Source of the DNA: Vanrija pseudolonga
Taxonomy: Eukaryota; Basidiomycota; Tremellomycetes; Trichosporonales; Trichosporonaceae
Length of the DNA: 64,000 nucleotides
Assembly: GCF_020906515.1 (NCBI RefSeq)
Contig: NC_085851.1
Span: 1,178,001 to 1,242,000 of the forward strand
Direction: 5' to 3'
In this document: positions 42,030 to 54,774 of the stretch, in pieces
Numbering within the stretch: position 1 is the first letter of the stretch
Layout of the letters: every line of letters starts with the position of its first letter
Position numbers and translations under genes: made by a program
Notes under the pieces: model-generated
The model's database searches: none
The model's input: the letters and a program-made list of their open reading frames with translations, nothing else
What the model was told of the DNA's origin: nothing

Positions 42030-45000
42030 TGCCGCCCCTTACCGGCTCGCCACGCAACGCCTAATGCCAACGCCCAACGCCAACGCCTAAACCAACGCCG
42101 TAATCCTATCTCTGTATCCATAGCTGTAAACACCCATGTACATATGCACAAGCTGCACATCTGCACGCGTCCACATGTCCGCATCAGGCAGCCGCTCGCT
42201 CGGGGAGCGGGAAGAAACGAGGCCTCGACTGACCCGGTTCCCTCTCGTCATCCCGAACAAACCGTATTTGGTATATTGACGATGCCGAAGTGCGAGACGC
42301 GTCGTGGTCGTGGTCGGTCGCGCGAGCTCGTGCGTGCGGACGCGCGCCGCTAGTAGGGTGCACGTCCATTGCGCGAGCGGCGGCGTATGTCCATGGGCGT
42401 GTGGGCGTGCACTCGTGCGTTGGCTGGCGGCCATTCGCAGATGCATTCGGCCGCCAGTAGCGCATTATCTGTCATGTGGGTAGTGCTATCTGTAATGCGT
42501 GCCACCGAGCCCTGTCGCGAGCCGGCGGTACTGTGCAGGGTTGCACGACCAACAGCGAACCACGAGCTGGCGTGGTCGTCTTGGCGCGTCGCATGATCCT
42601 GCTGGCGTGTTATTGTTTGTGCTGCGGCGCTTGCCTTCTCCGTGTCTCCTGCTCGTCCGCTAGCCCACTCGCCCGCTCGCACGACTCGCACCTGTGGGGC
42701 ACAGCATGCGGCACAGAGGCTCTCCACTGGCTCCCCACGCCGCGCGATCTCGGAGTCGTGCCGTCGTTCCTCATCCGTGGGAACCGTGGCGTGCGTTCGG
42801 CGCACGGCGGCGGGGGCGCGGAGGCGGAGGCGGCCGCACGGCGCAACAGAGATACCTGACTCCGAACGCCTCATGCCGCGCCGAGCCAAACAAGTAGCAG
42901 CAGCAGTGGTACGATGGGATGTATGCTTGCTGCCACGATGGCCAGATGTTTGTGCAGCACTCGTTCTGTGGGGAAGGTACCCGTACCCGTAGTGTGGGAA
43001 AGAGTCTAGGGGCCGGTGGTGGGTTGTAACTGGTGGTACTGTCTGGCCCACCTCTATGACCTGGACCACATTGGTGAGTCGCATCGTGTGGTGCATGCAA
43101 GCAGCAGCTGCAGCACAGCGCAGCAGTAGTCTCCATCCCGTGCCGTGCCCCTCATCGTGTCATATCCGTTAAACCATCTGGAATAGAACTAGAATTCTTT
43201 GGGGCCGTTGAGCGGCACTGTGATAATGCCAACTGCCGCAACTAACCACAAGTGTCGACTCTCTTGCACAGGGAAACCTTGATGCTGATCTGACACGACG
43301 GTTTTGCTCGCCTCGCACCCCCCCGCGCGCTGCGCGTTGTTGCTCGCACTACCTACTCGGGGGTCCATACATCCCTGTGTGCTTACGAGACGGGGCCATG
43401 CGTGTACACATGGGGGCTCATGCCGTCGTTGTTGCTGCCCCACTAAAGTTGATCTGACGCGTCCAAAGGTGGGGAGGGGCAGTTCCGTCTCGACCCTGGC
43501 CGCCAAAGAGAGAAAGGCGACAAGTGATGGGTGCCTTGACAGGGCCAACCCCTTACTGACCAATGAGGTTTCCAGATTGCTTGCACTTGCCGATTCTTCA
43601 CGGTGCAATCAGAGCATTGCCGCAGAGGCCTGGGCCTGGGCACTGCCTGCTGCAGCAGCAGCAGCTGCTGCTGCTAGTCCACTCAGCGTGCTGCTCCTGC
43701 TGCTGCGCTAGGGGTCGGCTGCCGCCGCTCATCAAGATCGACGTATCCCTCGTGCTCTCCTCCGCCATTTGCTCGCCATCATTCCGTGGCATGATGCTGA
43801 ATTGTCCCCAGCCCCCCTCCCCTCTGGCCCTCCCTTCTACGCCCAGTGCAAGTGTGTCAGGCATGCGCCTGCCTGCTTGCCTAGTCGTACATGTATAATC
43901 ACCAATAGCAACGTAGGGGCGTACCGCACGTGTGTGGAGTAGGTGGTGTGCTCCAGCTACAAACAGACCGGGCACAGTCGTCAGTTACAGGTCTTGCATC
44001 ATCACTGCTTGCAGCAGCACGAAAGGGCACGTACGCCGCCGCCGAGATGCACAGCTAGTCCACCTGTTCAGGAGCTCGCCCAGCTGTCCAAGAAAATCTT
44101 TTTAATGGGCGTGCCAGGGGAAGCAGACAGCAAGCAAGCACGAGCTGCTGCAAGATTACCCAGAGAGCGCGGTGGCTTGGGGCAAAAACTTGAACCGTGT
44201 CGGCCGCCATTCAGGGAAAAATTGTGTCTACTTGCCGCCCCACTTGTCGGTCCCTTCCTTCCGGGCCTTGGTGGGTTGGCGGCTCGGCGGAGGCGGCAGA
44301 GGCGGCGGCGGCGGCGGCACGGCGTCATGCTACCTACAGTTCTTGCGCGACTGGGGAGACAGAGACATCTGGCGGATGCTGCTGCTGCAATCCTCTGCGC
44401 TCGTACTACTCTGCTCGGCATTCCCAAGGGGAACAAGGGAGCGCGCACACCTCTGTCGTTCCTAGCCGCCGCCGTGTGTTGCCCATCCCTGTTCGGCACA
44501 CCTGAGGGCTATGGGAAACACACAATCAAAGGTTTAGTCGACCCCATCAAACCATACCGCGTCGTTGCCGCCTCCGCCGCCGCTGCCGCCTGCCGCTACC
44601 TGCCGAGCGAGCCACAGCCACACAGGCCGACCGATACGCATCTCCATCTCGCTTGTAACATTTTTATTCTCCATACACCCAGCCTTGCTGACGCGGGCCA
44701 AGCATCAGCAGCGACAACCCCTTTCTGCTCGCTACCGCGCCACCTGGACCTCAGACCTCGACAACCTGGACCGATTTGGTCTGTCGGTTGGAACCCGAAA
44801 GGTCAGTTGATCCATTCACCACCACTACGACGCCCACTTGTAACCATCGAACTCCTTGCGCCTCTTGTCATTTTCGACCCGCCCCTCCCTCTCTTCCTCT
44901 CGCCCCCCCTTGTCTTTTGCAAACGAGTGTACGACTGGTTCGTTCCCCTCGTGCAACAAGGCAACTATAGATAGGTGGGTACCTCGCTCATGTTTCGAAC

Positions 45001-45271
45001 GCGCGCGTCGTGGCCGACCGAATGGCTGGTCTCATCTTGCAATCTCCTGGGGAATTTTGTCCACCTCGTCGTGGTCAGCTGGATTCGAGCTCGCTCGTCG
45101 AGAGGCTGTCACTCTTGCTCGTGCCCGCACATCATAAGCGCTCCACAAGGCGAGGTCACTGCGATCCAGACAGACTCTCCCCCCCCGCACACCCCTCCAT
45201 TCCTTATCCCACACTCTTTTACCTCGTCACATCTCCCACCCGCTGGCCGGGCAGTTGAAGCTGACAACGCA
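42030..45271. other. Gene-free spacer and leader of the CBM21 gene
   Basis: This 3.2-kb stretch is the longest without a recognised gene. Frames of 248 residues (42350-43096, minus) and 343 residues (43943-44974, plus) are open but low complexity. The last 600 bases are pyrimidine rich on the plus strand (for example 44820-44920), which fits a promoter and long leader for the gene at 45272. A GTGGGT donor at about 44972 and a GGGCAG acceptor at 45254 could bound a 5' UTR intron; weak support. Confidence 0.45.
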
Positions 45272-48200
45272 ATGCCATATCTAGCACCACCACCCCCCGC
45301 GGCTCCCCTCCTCTCTACTACGCCCACCGCCGCACCTCCCTCCTCCTCCCTCCAACAGGCCTACCCCTCACCTCCGTTAACACCCTTATCGGACCCCGCT
45401 TCTCTTCCGCCTGTCACAAAAGTCTTCTGGGCCTCGGAACACAAAACCCCCTCACCGACAGTCCAAAACGACGCTCCCCGTCCCGACCTTCCCGTCCACA
45501 AGTCGCCGTCGACGTCGTCACTGTTAGACGACGACCTTCACTGGAACTCATTCCGCCTCTCACCCCCCAGAGGCAACTCTCTTCTTGCAGTGCTAGGCGG
45601 TGTCCGCGTCCTGCGCATCGACGCCGTATCCGTCTTGGACAGGATGCCGTACTCTGCCAGTGCCGCGGCTGCCGCCTACCGCCGTCGCGAGTCGGCCGAC
45701 ATGGACGTCGTTGACGCCATTCTTCGTGCAGAGGAGAAGTCTACGACTGTTCCAGAGGCCCCCCTCCGTCGTGCCAAGTCTGCATCCGACGTCGACCCCT
45801 TGCCACCATCAGCGGTCGCATCCTCGACCGCCGCAGCCGGCATTTACGTCTCCCCGCCAACCCCAACAACGACGGCCGTGCCTGCTTCGGCATCGTCCGC
45901 GATTCCTTCCATCAGCCAGGTGCCAGTCCTCCCCCGGTCATCCCCATCCCCCCGCGGAGCGACCCAGGCCTTGCCTCGTACCTCGCGAAGCGTTTCGCCC
46001 AACCCAAGTGCGCTCGGTATCACCATCAATGCCAACGTCTTGCCCGAGGTCCGCAGCCCGCCACGCAGACCCGTCGACACGCTGCAGATCACTTCTCGCA
46101 GATCCAGACGCCCACGTCTGTTTGGTTTCACCGGCCTTGGTGACGAGATCGGATCGGCCGCCAGCTCGGCCGCTAGCTCACCAGAGGACCCTTCGTCACC
46201 AGTGACTGCCACAGTATCCCTCGGCTCGGTCCTCCCTCGTCGTTACAACCCTGTTCGCACCCGCAGCGAGACGTCTCTCGACACCCTCCCTCAGGCACCC
46301 CCTCCCCCACGCCAGCGCCGGGGCACCGGCCTCAGGCTCGACCTGGGCAACATTGTGGCCCCAAACATCTCGCAGCCCGTCTCGGCCGGCATCGTTCAGT
46401 CACCATACCACGGTGTCGTCAAGAAGAAGAGCGGCGAAATCGTCCGCCCAGCTCTCAAGTATGTTGGCGAGCTGCTGCCTAACGGCACTCCTGCCGACAA
46501 GTCGCGCCCCATGTTCGAGTCCAAGTCTTGTCCCACAACCCCATCGTGCCCCAAGTACGTGCACTTTGACAGCCAGCTCGAGCACGTCAAGCTCTTCCTC
46601 CAGAACCAGAAGCCTCTGGTCGTTTCTCGCCAGGGAACGCCGACCGAGGAGATGTCGGAGAACGAGATGGACGAGGCGATGGCCGAGGCCGCCAAGGTTC
46701 TCCAGATCCGCCTGCCCAACTTCCCCTCCGACCCACCATCTGATGCCGACATTTTCCTCGAGTCGTTGTTCCTTAGCGAGACCCGCGACGCGCTCCGCGG
46801 CAAGGTTTGCGTCAAGAACATTGCGTTTGAGAAGTGGGTCGCTGTTCGCTTCACCTTCGACTGGTGGCAGACAACGTCCGAGGTCTCGGCAGCCTACAAG
46901 GAGAGCATCCGTGGCGGCTTGTACGACCGTTTCGAGTTCAGCATCAAGCTGTCGGACCTTCTCGACCGCATCGAGGAGAAGACGCTGTTCCTCTGCATGC
47001 GCTACTCGGTCCCTGGTCGTGAGATCTGGGACTCGAACAGTGGCCAGAACTACCAGGTCCTCTTTGAGCGCCGTGCGCCAGAGTCACCGAAGTACATGCC
47101 CAAGCGCGCGGTGACTGTCCCCCAGGGAATGGGCCGTGCGCGTGGCACTAACGCCTGGAGCCTCACTGGCAACGACAACGACCGCATGGCCGATCTCCGC
47201 GCCAAGCTCAACCGCCTCACTTCCGAGGACCTCGAGCTCAACGCGCCCCTCTCTCCTTCCAAGAAGAAGGCATCGCGCAGCCCTCGCTCACCCCGCATGT
47301 CGCCCCGCCGCGCCGTCTCTTCCCCTGGCGCAGGTCCGGGAGCCGACCTGCCCGTGATGTCCGAGCTCGCCAACCGCTACGACTTTGGGTCTGCGCTCAA
47401 GTCTAGCCGCCGCAACTCGCCTCCAAAGGGCCAGAGCTTGGAACTTCCCGTCGCCACCGGCCCATCAAACGACTTCTACTCACCTCGCGCTCACTTGTTG
47501 AACGTTGGTGGTGGACCCGTCTCGCCCATCTCCCCTATCCCTGGCGCTCCGGCCTCCCCCCTCGCCGGCCCATCCTCTCCTCTCGCTGGCCAGTCATCTT
47601 CCCCCCTGGCCAGCCCCGTGCCCGCCGCTATCACAGCTGCTCGCATCGCCACATCACCTACCTCTGTCTTTGCCCCCGCCCCATCGTCACCGCTTGCCCA
47701 CGTGCACGCGCACCCTGGCAGCACAGACTCGAGCCCGACGATCCGCCTGCCGTCTCTCACGAGTGGCACCAGCAGCTCATCAACGTCGCTCTCGTCGGTC
47801 TCCAGCATCACGGCGACCCCCACCCAGTCACCTGCTCTCGACCGTCGCCACGTTGACGTGACGCCATCCGACACGAGCTCGGCTTCGGCTTCTCCCCTGT
47901 CGCCGCCTTCAGACTCGTCGTTTTCATCGTCGGACTCGTTCCCCTGGTCGCCAACGTCCAAGCTGGAGCGCAGCACGGACGACATGAACATGGCCAGCTA
48001 TGCTCACTTTATCGAGCAGTTTTGCTGGGCGGGCGGTGTCTCCTCCCCCGACACGCCTGCGTCGACGAGCGGCACCAACGTTCGCCGGGTACACTCTACG
48101 TCGTCGCTCGACCACTACTTCTCATCGCCTCCCGAAGCCGGCACCCCACGTGTGTTCACTCCCACACAAGGCCTGAGCCGCAGTGCGAGCGCCACAGGAG

Positions 48201-48406
48201 GAGGCACAGGTTCGACGGCCACGCCAAGCGCGTACCGGGCGTCCAAGGCGAGCCCGCCTACTCGCGAGGATCTCGACCACGTGGACAACGCCATCCGGTC
48301 GCTCACAAGCTCCCTTACGAGCACACCCGTCGAGGGCAGCCCCGTCATCAGCCCGGCTATGAGCCGCATCCCCTCTTCTGGGGGCGGCGCCGTGCTCGCC
48401 GCGTAG
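45272..48406 (+). CDS. Protein phosphatase 1 targeting subunit with CBM21 domain (GAC1/PIG-like)
   Basis: A single exon of 1,044 residues. The CBM21 glycogen-binding domain lies at about residues 511-602: VCVKNIAFEKWVAVRFTFDW, YDRFEFSIKLSDL, FLCMRYSVPGREIWDSNSGQ and NYQVLF. Before it, KYVHFDSQLEHVKLF (about 425-440) matches the RVxF type of PP1 docking site as seen in Gac1 and mammalian glycogen-targeting subunits. Such proteins bring PP1 to glycogen synthase and favour glycogen storage. The flanks are long, disordered and rich in serine-proline. The frame stays open upstream to 44975; the ATG at 45272 is the first one followed by protein-like sequence. There is no close partner gene in the window. 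Confidence 0.88.
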   Translation: MPYLAPPPPAAPLLSTTPTAAPPSSSLQQAYPSPPLTPLSDPASLPPVTKVFWASEHKTPSPTVQNDAPRPDLPVHKSPSTSSLLDDDLHWNSFRLSPPRGNSLLAVLGGVRVLRIDAVSVLDRMPYSASAAAAAYRRRESADMDVVDAILRAEEKSTTVPEAPLRRAKSASDVDPLPPSAVASSTAAAGIYVSPPTPTTTAVPASASSAIPSISQVPVLPRSSPSPRGATQALPRTSRSVSPNPSALGITINANVLPEVRSPPRRPVDTLQITSRRSRRPRLFGFTGLGDEIGSAASSAASSPEDPSSPVTATVSLGSVLPRRYNPVRTRSETSLDTLPQAPPPPRQRRGTGLRLDLGNIVAPNISQPVSAGIVQSPYHGVVKKKSGEIVRPALKYVGELLPNGTPADKSRPMFESKSCPTTPSCPKYVHFDSQLEHVKLFLQNQKPLVVSRQGTPTEEMSENEMDEAMAEAAKVLQIRLPNFPSDPPSDADIFLESLFLSETRDALRGKVCVKNIAFEKWVAVRFTFDWWQTTSEVSAAYKESIRGGLYDRFEFSIKLSDLLDRIEEKTLFLCMRYSVPGREIWDSNSGQNYQVLFERRAPESPKYMPKRAVTVPQGMGRARGTNAWSLTGNDNDRMADLRAKLNRLTSEDLELNAPLSPSKKKASRSPRSPRMSPRRAVSSPGAGPGADLPVMSELANRYDFGSALKSSRRNSPPKGQSLELPVATGPSNDFYSPRAHLLNVGGGPVSPISPIPGAPASPLAGPSSPLAGQSSSPLASPVPAAITAARIATSPTSVFAPAPSSPLAHVHAHPGSTDSSPTIRLPSLTSGTSSSSTSLSSVSSITATPTQSPALDRRHVDVTPSDTSSASASPLSPPSDSSFSSSDSFPWSPTSKLERSTDDMNMASYAHFIEQFCWAGGVSSPDTPASTSGTNVRRVHSTSSLDHYFSSPPEAGTPRVFTPTQGLSRSASATGGGTGSTATPSAYRASKASPPTREDLDHVDNAIRSLTSSLTSTPVEGSPVISPAMSRIPSSGGGAVLAA

Positions 48407-50640
48407 GCGTCCGCTTACGTAGCCGATTCCAGCTTCGCTGCTGTTAGACTCTTTTGGCGCTCGGCGGCGCCAAGCCACAGCCACTGTTCCTTGTGAACGG
48501 CGGAGGTGGTGGTGGCGGCGGCGATGCCCTGCAACCAGGGCTCTGTATTTCGCCGTCGCTCGCCTCTACATGCCAATGGCCCGCTCGCCTTGCGCATTGC
48601 CACCCGGACGATTCCCACTCTCTGTCACCATTACCCACGGCACTCTGCAGCCACGTTGTATCAATCTAGACCCCCCTCCCACCCCCCCTCCTCCCCATCG
48701 GATCGGCGTTTCCTAGCATAGCATTACACCGGTCTCTCTTGGTCTCTCTCCCCCCTCATATTGTCGTGCTCGACCCATCACCCTCACCACCCCATACCGA
48801 GTCCCACCCCGACCGGCCCCCCTCCTCCTGGCCTACTACCTACAGCGTCATACATTATATTCCATAGACATTGCATGGCTTGATGCATGCTTCTGCACCG
48901 CGGCGAGGTTTGAGTTGTTGAGTTGGTGGGCTGCAACAGTGATCGACAGGCACTGAGCGAGGCGTTCCACTGGAGTCGGAGGCATCCATTCAAGTGTACG
49001 CCCAGTCGAGAAAACATGCTTTCGGGAGAGGTTTGTTCGCACCTTGATGAAAATGCCACTCGAGGTTGTGTCATGATGTTGTCGTCGTCGCACGCCTGTC
49101 ATTGTGCTGGCCTCGTCGTAATAGGCATCCCATTACGATGCGGGGCCCTTCTTGGCATCGTCACCGTGATTGGTAGCCGTCATTCGCGGGGCCGCGGGGG
49201 CGATGGCCATGCCGCGCCGCGCCACACCACGCCTCGTCGACGTCGACACACGCCTGAAACGGACACGTCCGTCACGCGCAGTGCGAGGGCGATACACCAG
49301 GGGCGAGCGACAGAATGGTCTGCTGACATGAGCAAGTTGCAAGTTTGGCGAATCAGAAGGAGCGGGTGGCATTGCAAGCCGGCGGGGGTCACGAGGCGAT
49401 CCCCGCTGTATGACCGTCGGCGCAGCTAGGGCGTGTTACTCCAGCTGTGAATGCATGCATCGAGCAGAGAGTGTGTTGTGTCGCCACGAGTGCCAGCGAG
49501 CATGCATATGCGCGCTGTGCGTGTGGCCGAGGCGCGTCGGTCGCGGTACCCTCGCTCGCTCGCCCTCGCACGCGGCAAACGGCGGCGGCGTCGGCGGCCA
49601 AAGGGATGCTTTGGTTGTATTAATACCGCATCGCCTGCGTCATAACCCCCCAGCAGCAGCACAGTCAAAGTCTAATTTGGCCCCCTCCCTCGCAACGAAA
49701 AGTGCGGCGAGTCGGCGTTGGAACAAGCCAAGTCAGTGAGCAGTGAGGTATGTCATGCAAGCAAGGGGTTGGAGAATGCGGCGATGCACCCAGCTGCTGC
49801 GCCGGTCGAGACTGCGGCTACGGCAGGCTGCGCGAGACGCGGCCGGCCGAGTCAAACTGTTTCCAGCAGACTGGTGCCACTCGACTTTAACCTGCTGGGG
49901 TCGTTCCCGCCTGACACAACGCGCTGGGGTTAGTAAGAGGGGGATCGATCGTCACCGACCGACCGACTACAGACAGACTGGCCGAACTAGGACGAGGCAT
50001 GTGCCAAAGGACAGCAGCGACAGCCGCCCACACACACTACACCCCCCGCATGCATGCATTGTTGCGATACAGTGATGGAGGGCGACACGAGATGGCGCAG
50101 GCTATGACTGTCCTTTCCATGCATGCATGTACATGGCGCGCCTTGCTTTGCACCGTTGCCTGTTGGTTAGCTTCCGACTTGTAGGGTTGTCGTCGTCGTC
50201 GTTGGCCAGCAGCAGCAGCACCCAGTTGTTCCCTTCTACTACCCGTCTGCTTAACCCTTGCCCTTGCTCCCCCCATCTTCCTTTTCCACGTCGCAACCAA
50301 CCTTGTCCACCACCGTCTTCTTCAACAACAACCTTGTCCTCGTCACCTCTCTCCTCCTCCTCTTCCCCCCTTCCCTCTCCTCTTCCTCTCCGCCGCTCGT
50401 TGCCGACAAAGACTTTTTTGCATACACCTATAATCGGGCCTTGGTTTTAATTTCTTCCACCTATTACCACCACCCACCACTCGGTAACGGCACGCACAGC
50501 AGACAGGCAGCCAGGCAATCTGCACCAGCAACCCGCGCGCGCGCACGCCCGTCGACGTCGCCTTCGCCCGCCGTCCGTCCGTCAATCAACCTGGCAAGGC
50601 GACACCCACCCACCACTGCTTCACTCTCACCTCCCACTCC
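48407..50640. other. Gene-free spacer and leader of the PUF-family gene
   Basis: About 2.2 kb. It contains three strong ATGCATGCA-type palindromes (49451-49460, 50048-50059, 50118-50129) and ends in a pyrimidine-rich leader (about 50210-50400) before the ATG at 50641. No coding frame or tRNA was recognised. Confidence 0.45.
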
Positions 50641-53600
50641 ATGTCCGCCCCGCCCCCGCACCACCTCGCACCAGGCGAAGCGACCACGCCCACTCGCCGC
50701 GAAGGCCGCACACCGCCCCCGGCCCCGAGCGCGGCCTATGCCAAGCGGTACGTACAGCCAAGCCCGTTTAGCACCCCCTCCCGATCTCCCACCCCTCACC
50801 CTCTCTCGCCGTCTGTCCCGCACAGGCCCACCTATAGCATCATCATCTCACACGTCGATCGCCGCGACTGACACATCACTGCAGAGCTCGTGAGATCATC
50901 GAAGACGCAACCGGCATGCCCCTACCCCCACTAGGCGGAACTGTTGAGAACGCGCCGAGCGCAGGACGGAGGCCACGCGCAGGGTGAGTTCCATGAGTGC
51001 TTGTGGACGCCGCCGTTGGACGAGGTGTCGCCAGCATGTTCGCGGCAACATCGCACCCTCTTGCCCACCCACGCGACCGAGTAATGCTCGGCGCTCGGCA
51101 CATCGCGCACACCCTTCCCACCACCATCTCCCCGTCACGTCGACCCCTGCTGACACTTGTATCAGAACGCTGCCATCATCATTCAACGAGGCACGTCACG
51201 AAGGCACTGGAGTACCCGCGTCCGTCACGCCGCCAGATGACGGAGCGCCCAGGCGTACATCGGCGCTCTCGCCGGCGGACCGCCCCGGTCTCCGACACAC
51301 CCACACGACGAGTACCGCCGACGCTCTCGAGATTCGTCCCCGTTCAGGCTCCACTAGTGAGGTCAGCAACGCATTTGCGTCGAGCCCCTTTAGCAACGCG
51401 TGGCTCTCGGCTCCAGGCCTCGTGTCTGCCGCGCCAGGACAAGGCCGCTCGCCCCTCGGATTTGGTCACGGTCTAGGAGGTGCCGGTCCTGTGGGTGGAG
51501 AGCGCGGAGATCGCACAGAGGAGCTTCTCGATCACCACGCCGGCGTCCCCCATGATGACGGCGGCCTCAACTTTAGCACCCTCGACTACCTAGGCCTCGC
51601 CGACTCGGGTGGAGGCGACCTGCCCCCTGCATCCATCTCCGAGCTTAGGAATCAGCACCGCCGCGCAATCGACGCCCACGGCCCAGCTTCCCGCATTCGT
51701 GCGAGCACCGTTTCCAACGTTGCTCGCACCTACCGCCCCAGCGTGACCCAGTTTGGCATCGGCGACGACACGCCAGACTCGTTGCTCGTATCCGCCCTCG
51801 ACCAGGTCTCGCTCTACGACCAGCTACTCCCTGCAGCGCCACTGGGACTTTTCCCAAGCCCAAACTTGTTGGGGGCCACGTCGCGTGATGGTGCCCATAA
51901 CCGACAGCGTGCGACGACCATTGGGGCGTTGGACAACCCTCTGCGCCGCGCTGGCGGGAGCAACGGCCCCGGAGGCTTCCTCTCCAGCATCCCTCAGTCA
52001 CCGCTCCAGGGCGACTACACTTCGCACCTCTTCATGGACACTCGCTTCGGCTACCCTCCCCGTTCCAGGAGCGACCGCGACTTGACTCGCTCGCGAGACA
52101 GCAGTAACACTCGTGCGCCGCGCCTGTCCATTTCCTCAGGCACCAGCCGCACGGGCACACCAGACAATGCGGGTGGCGCGGGCGCGAGCACGCCTCAGGT
52201 TCCGACGCGGTCCCTCTGGATCGGCAATCTTGACGTCAATGCCACCAGCGAGGCCCTCCTTCGTGTCTTCGCTCCGTATGGCGCGATTGAGAGCTTGCGC
52301 ATGCTTCCAGAGAAGACGTGCGCGTTTGTCAACTTCATGGACAAGGCGGACGCCGTCCGCGCGAGGGACGACGTGCTCAACCGCCTCGGAGGCCATGTCG
52401 CCGAGCTCGCAGAGACTGCCCCCGTCCGCATTGGATTCGGAAAGATTGACTCGGCCCCGACTGGACCACCTACCAGCTCGGTCGCGGCTGCTCCACCCGG
52501 CCTCGTGTTCACGAATGGTTCGGTCACCATCACACAGCCAGCCGCCGGTCTTTCCGCCAGCTCTGCATTGGGCCCTCTCGGCGATGGCAGCGACCAAAGT
52601 GCTCTTCCCACGCGTGCCCTCTGGATTGGCAGCATCCCGTCGAGCACCTCTTCTGCGACTCTACTCCAAATCTTCTCGCCATTTGGCCCAGTGGAGTCCG
52701 CCCGCGTATTGACACACAAATCTTGCGGCTTTGTCAACTTTGAGCGTCTGGACAGCGCCATTTCGGCTCGGAACGCCCTCAATGGTCGAGACATCTTAGG
52801 GTCTGATGTCGGCGCCATCCGCATCGGGTTTGCTCGCGTGCCAACAAAGTCGCCCGTCATCGGAGGACCCGAAGCCGAGGTCACTGCCGGCTCGCCCTCC
52901 AAGCTCGGCGAAGGCCTCAACACTGTCCGTGGCGCGACAGCTGTCAGCACGGAGCAGCAGTTGAGTGCCGAGGGCGGTGGCGTCGAAAACTACCGCTCGC
53001 AGCTCGTCCTCGACTTGGTCAAGCAGGGTGTCCACGACCAGGTCATTGAGAAGGGCCTGGCTCAGGACGGTGCCGTCAGTGAGCAGCAGATGATCATGCA
53101 GGTGCTCAGCGGCGGTCGCCGCGAAGAGGATGCCGACGTCCGCGCTGCGGCCGAGGTTCGCCCCCCTGTCACCTACTACACGATGATTCCCGTCATTGGT
53201 GACAGACAGAACACACGCCGATTCGACGTTGCCCGCCTGCGCGAACTGCGCAAGCGCCTCGACTCTGGCAACGCTACCCAGGAGGAGATCGACAGCATCA
53301 CCCGCGACCTTCTCGAGGACAGTGCAGACTTGGCGTCCGACTACATTGGTAACACCATCATCCAGAAGCTCTTCGAGCGCACCGCCCCGGCCCTTCGTCG
53401 CGCCATGCTCGAGCGTATCGCCCCTCACCTGGCCATGATCGGTATCCACAAGAACGGCACTTGGGCAGCTCAGAAGATTATCGAGTGCAGCACGACCGAT
53501 GAGGAGAGGGCTCTCGTGACGCACAACCTGCGCCCGTTCGCTCCTCCGCTCATGTGCGACTCACTCGGAAACTACGTCTGCGCGGGCACCTTGAGATTTG

Positions 53601-54774
53601 GCGCACCCTACAGCGATTACGTGTACGACGCAATGATTGACCGCATGTGGGACATTGCTCAGAACCGCTTCGGTGCTCGTTGCATGCGCACCTGCCTCGA
53701 GTCGCCGCACACGTCGCTGTACTCCAAGAAGCGCATCGCCACTGGCATCATCTTGAACTCAATTCCCTTGGCAACCAACCCCAACGGAGCTCTCCTGCTC
53801 ACGTGGCTCGTCGAGCAGTCCAACCTTCCGGGCCGCTACGGTCTCCTTGCCAACCGCTTTGCCCCGCATGTGGCACACTTGTGTACTCATAAGCTGGCCT
53901 CGTTAACAGTTCTGCGCATCATCAACCAGACCACCGAGGTCGCCGCAGCACAGACGCTCATCTCGACCATCTTCCACTCGCCCAACGACCAGAACCTGAT
54001 AGAGATCCTCTCGGATGCTTCAAACGGCTCTCAGGTGATCGGCAAGATCCTTGCTGTTAGCTCAATCTCGACCGACGAGAAGCCCAAGCTCTTGGAAGCT
54101 GTTCGCAGGGTGCTGCCCAACATCAAGGCTTCTAGCACTCCACCCTACCGCCGACTGCTCGAGGAGGTCGGCCTTCCTGTCCCCGCGGGCCCTACCTACG
54201 CCCGTCCGCCCAACAACCAGCAGAATGTTGGCGGGTGGCAGCAGCCCGGCGCCTATGGAGTTCCTGGCAACCCGTATGGCCAGCCTTTCCCCAACCCTGG
54301 CTTCCCGCAGCCGCTCGGACAGGCTCTCAGCCCGCTGTTGATGCCTCAGAACATGGCACTTGGACCTGCCCACGCCCTGCGGGCCAACTCTCAGAGCCCC
54401 AACTCAAACGGCTCGCCCCGGACCCCTCAGCAGCGCCAGAGGGGTCGTCTGAGCCCAGTGAGCCAGATGATGAGCCCTGGTTCAGATCCTTTCAATCCAG
54501 TGAGTTTACTGCCCTTTCTCTTGTTCGCTCTGCTAACTCTGCAGTTTGCTTCACCTAGCATCGACCTGCCCTACGTTGGTCCCCCCAGCGGAGGCATGCG
54601 CGTTGCCTCGGGCCTTGCAGCGCAGCCCATGGCGTTTGAAGCGCAGCCGAACATTGGCGGTCTTGGCATCATGCCCAACCAGGCGTACTATCCTCAAGGA
54701 GGAGTGAGTTTGACTCGTGATATCGATGGCTGACGAGCCAGCCTGGAATGTACGCAGGGGCAGGCTTCCAGTAA
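50641..54774 (+). CDS. RRM and Pumilio-repeat RNA-binding protein (Jsn1/Puf1-Puf2-like)
   Basis: Five exons, 50641-50747, 50885-50983, 51166-54499, 54545-54703 and 54742-54774, give 1,243 residues. Proteins of this type bind 3' UTRs, often of mRNAs for membrane or mitochondrial proteins, and control their location or decay. Two RRM-type domains lie at about 413-485 (TRSLWIGNLDVNATSEALL, CAFVNFMDKADAV) and 551-625 (TRALWIGSIPSSTSSATLL, CGFVNFERLDSAI). Pumilio repeats span about 775-1050, with SDYIGNTIIQKLFE, GIHKNGTWAAQKIIE, CDSLGNYVCAG, NRFGARCMRTCLE and DASNGSQVIGKIL. The tail is rich in glutamine, proline and glycine. The last intron is only 38 nt and the last exon codes PGMYAGAGFQ. This gene ends in a TAA inside a GC-rich context. 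Confidence 0.92.

Noticed and set aside
42350-43096. A 248-codon open frame on the minus strand
   Set aside because: Composition is what a GC-rich spacer gives by chance; no motif or splice pattern.
43943-44974. A 343-codon open frame on the plus strand
   Set aside because: Low complexity, no domain, no exon signals, and it sits in the pyrimidine-rich leader of the CBM21 gene.
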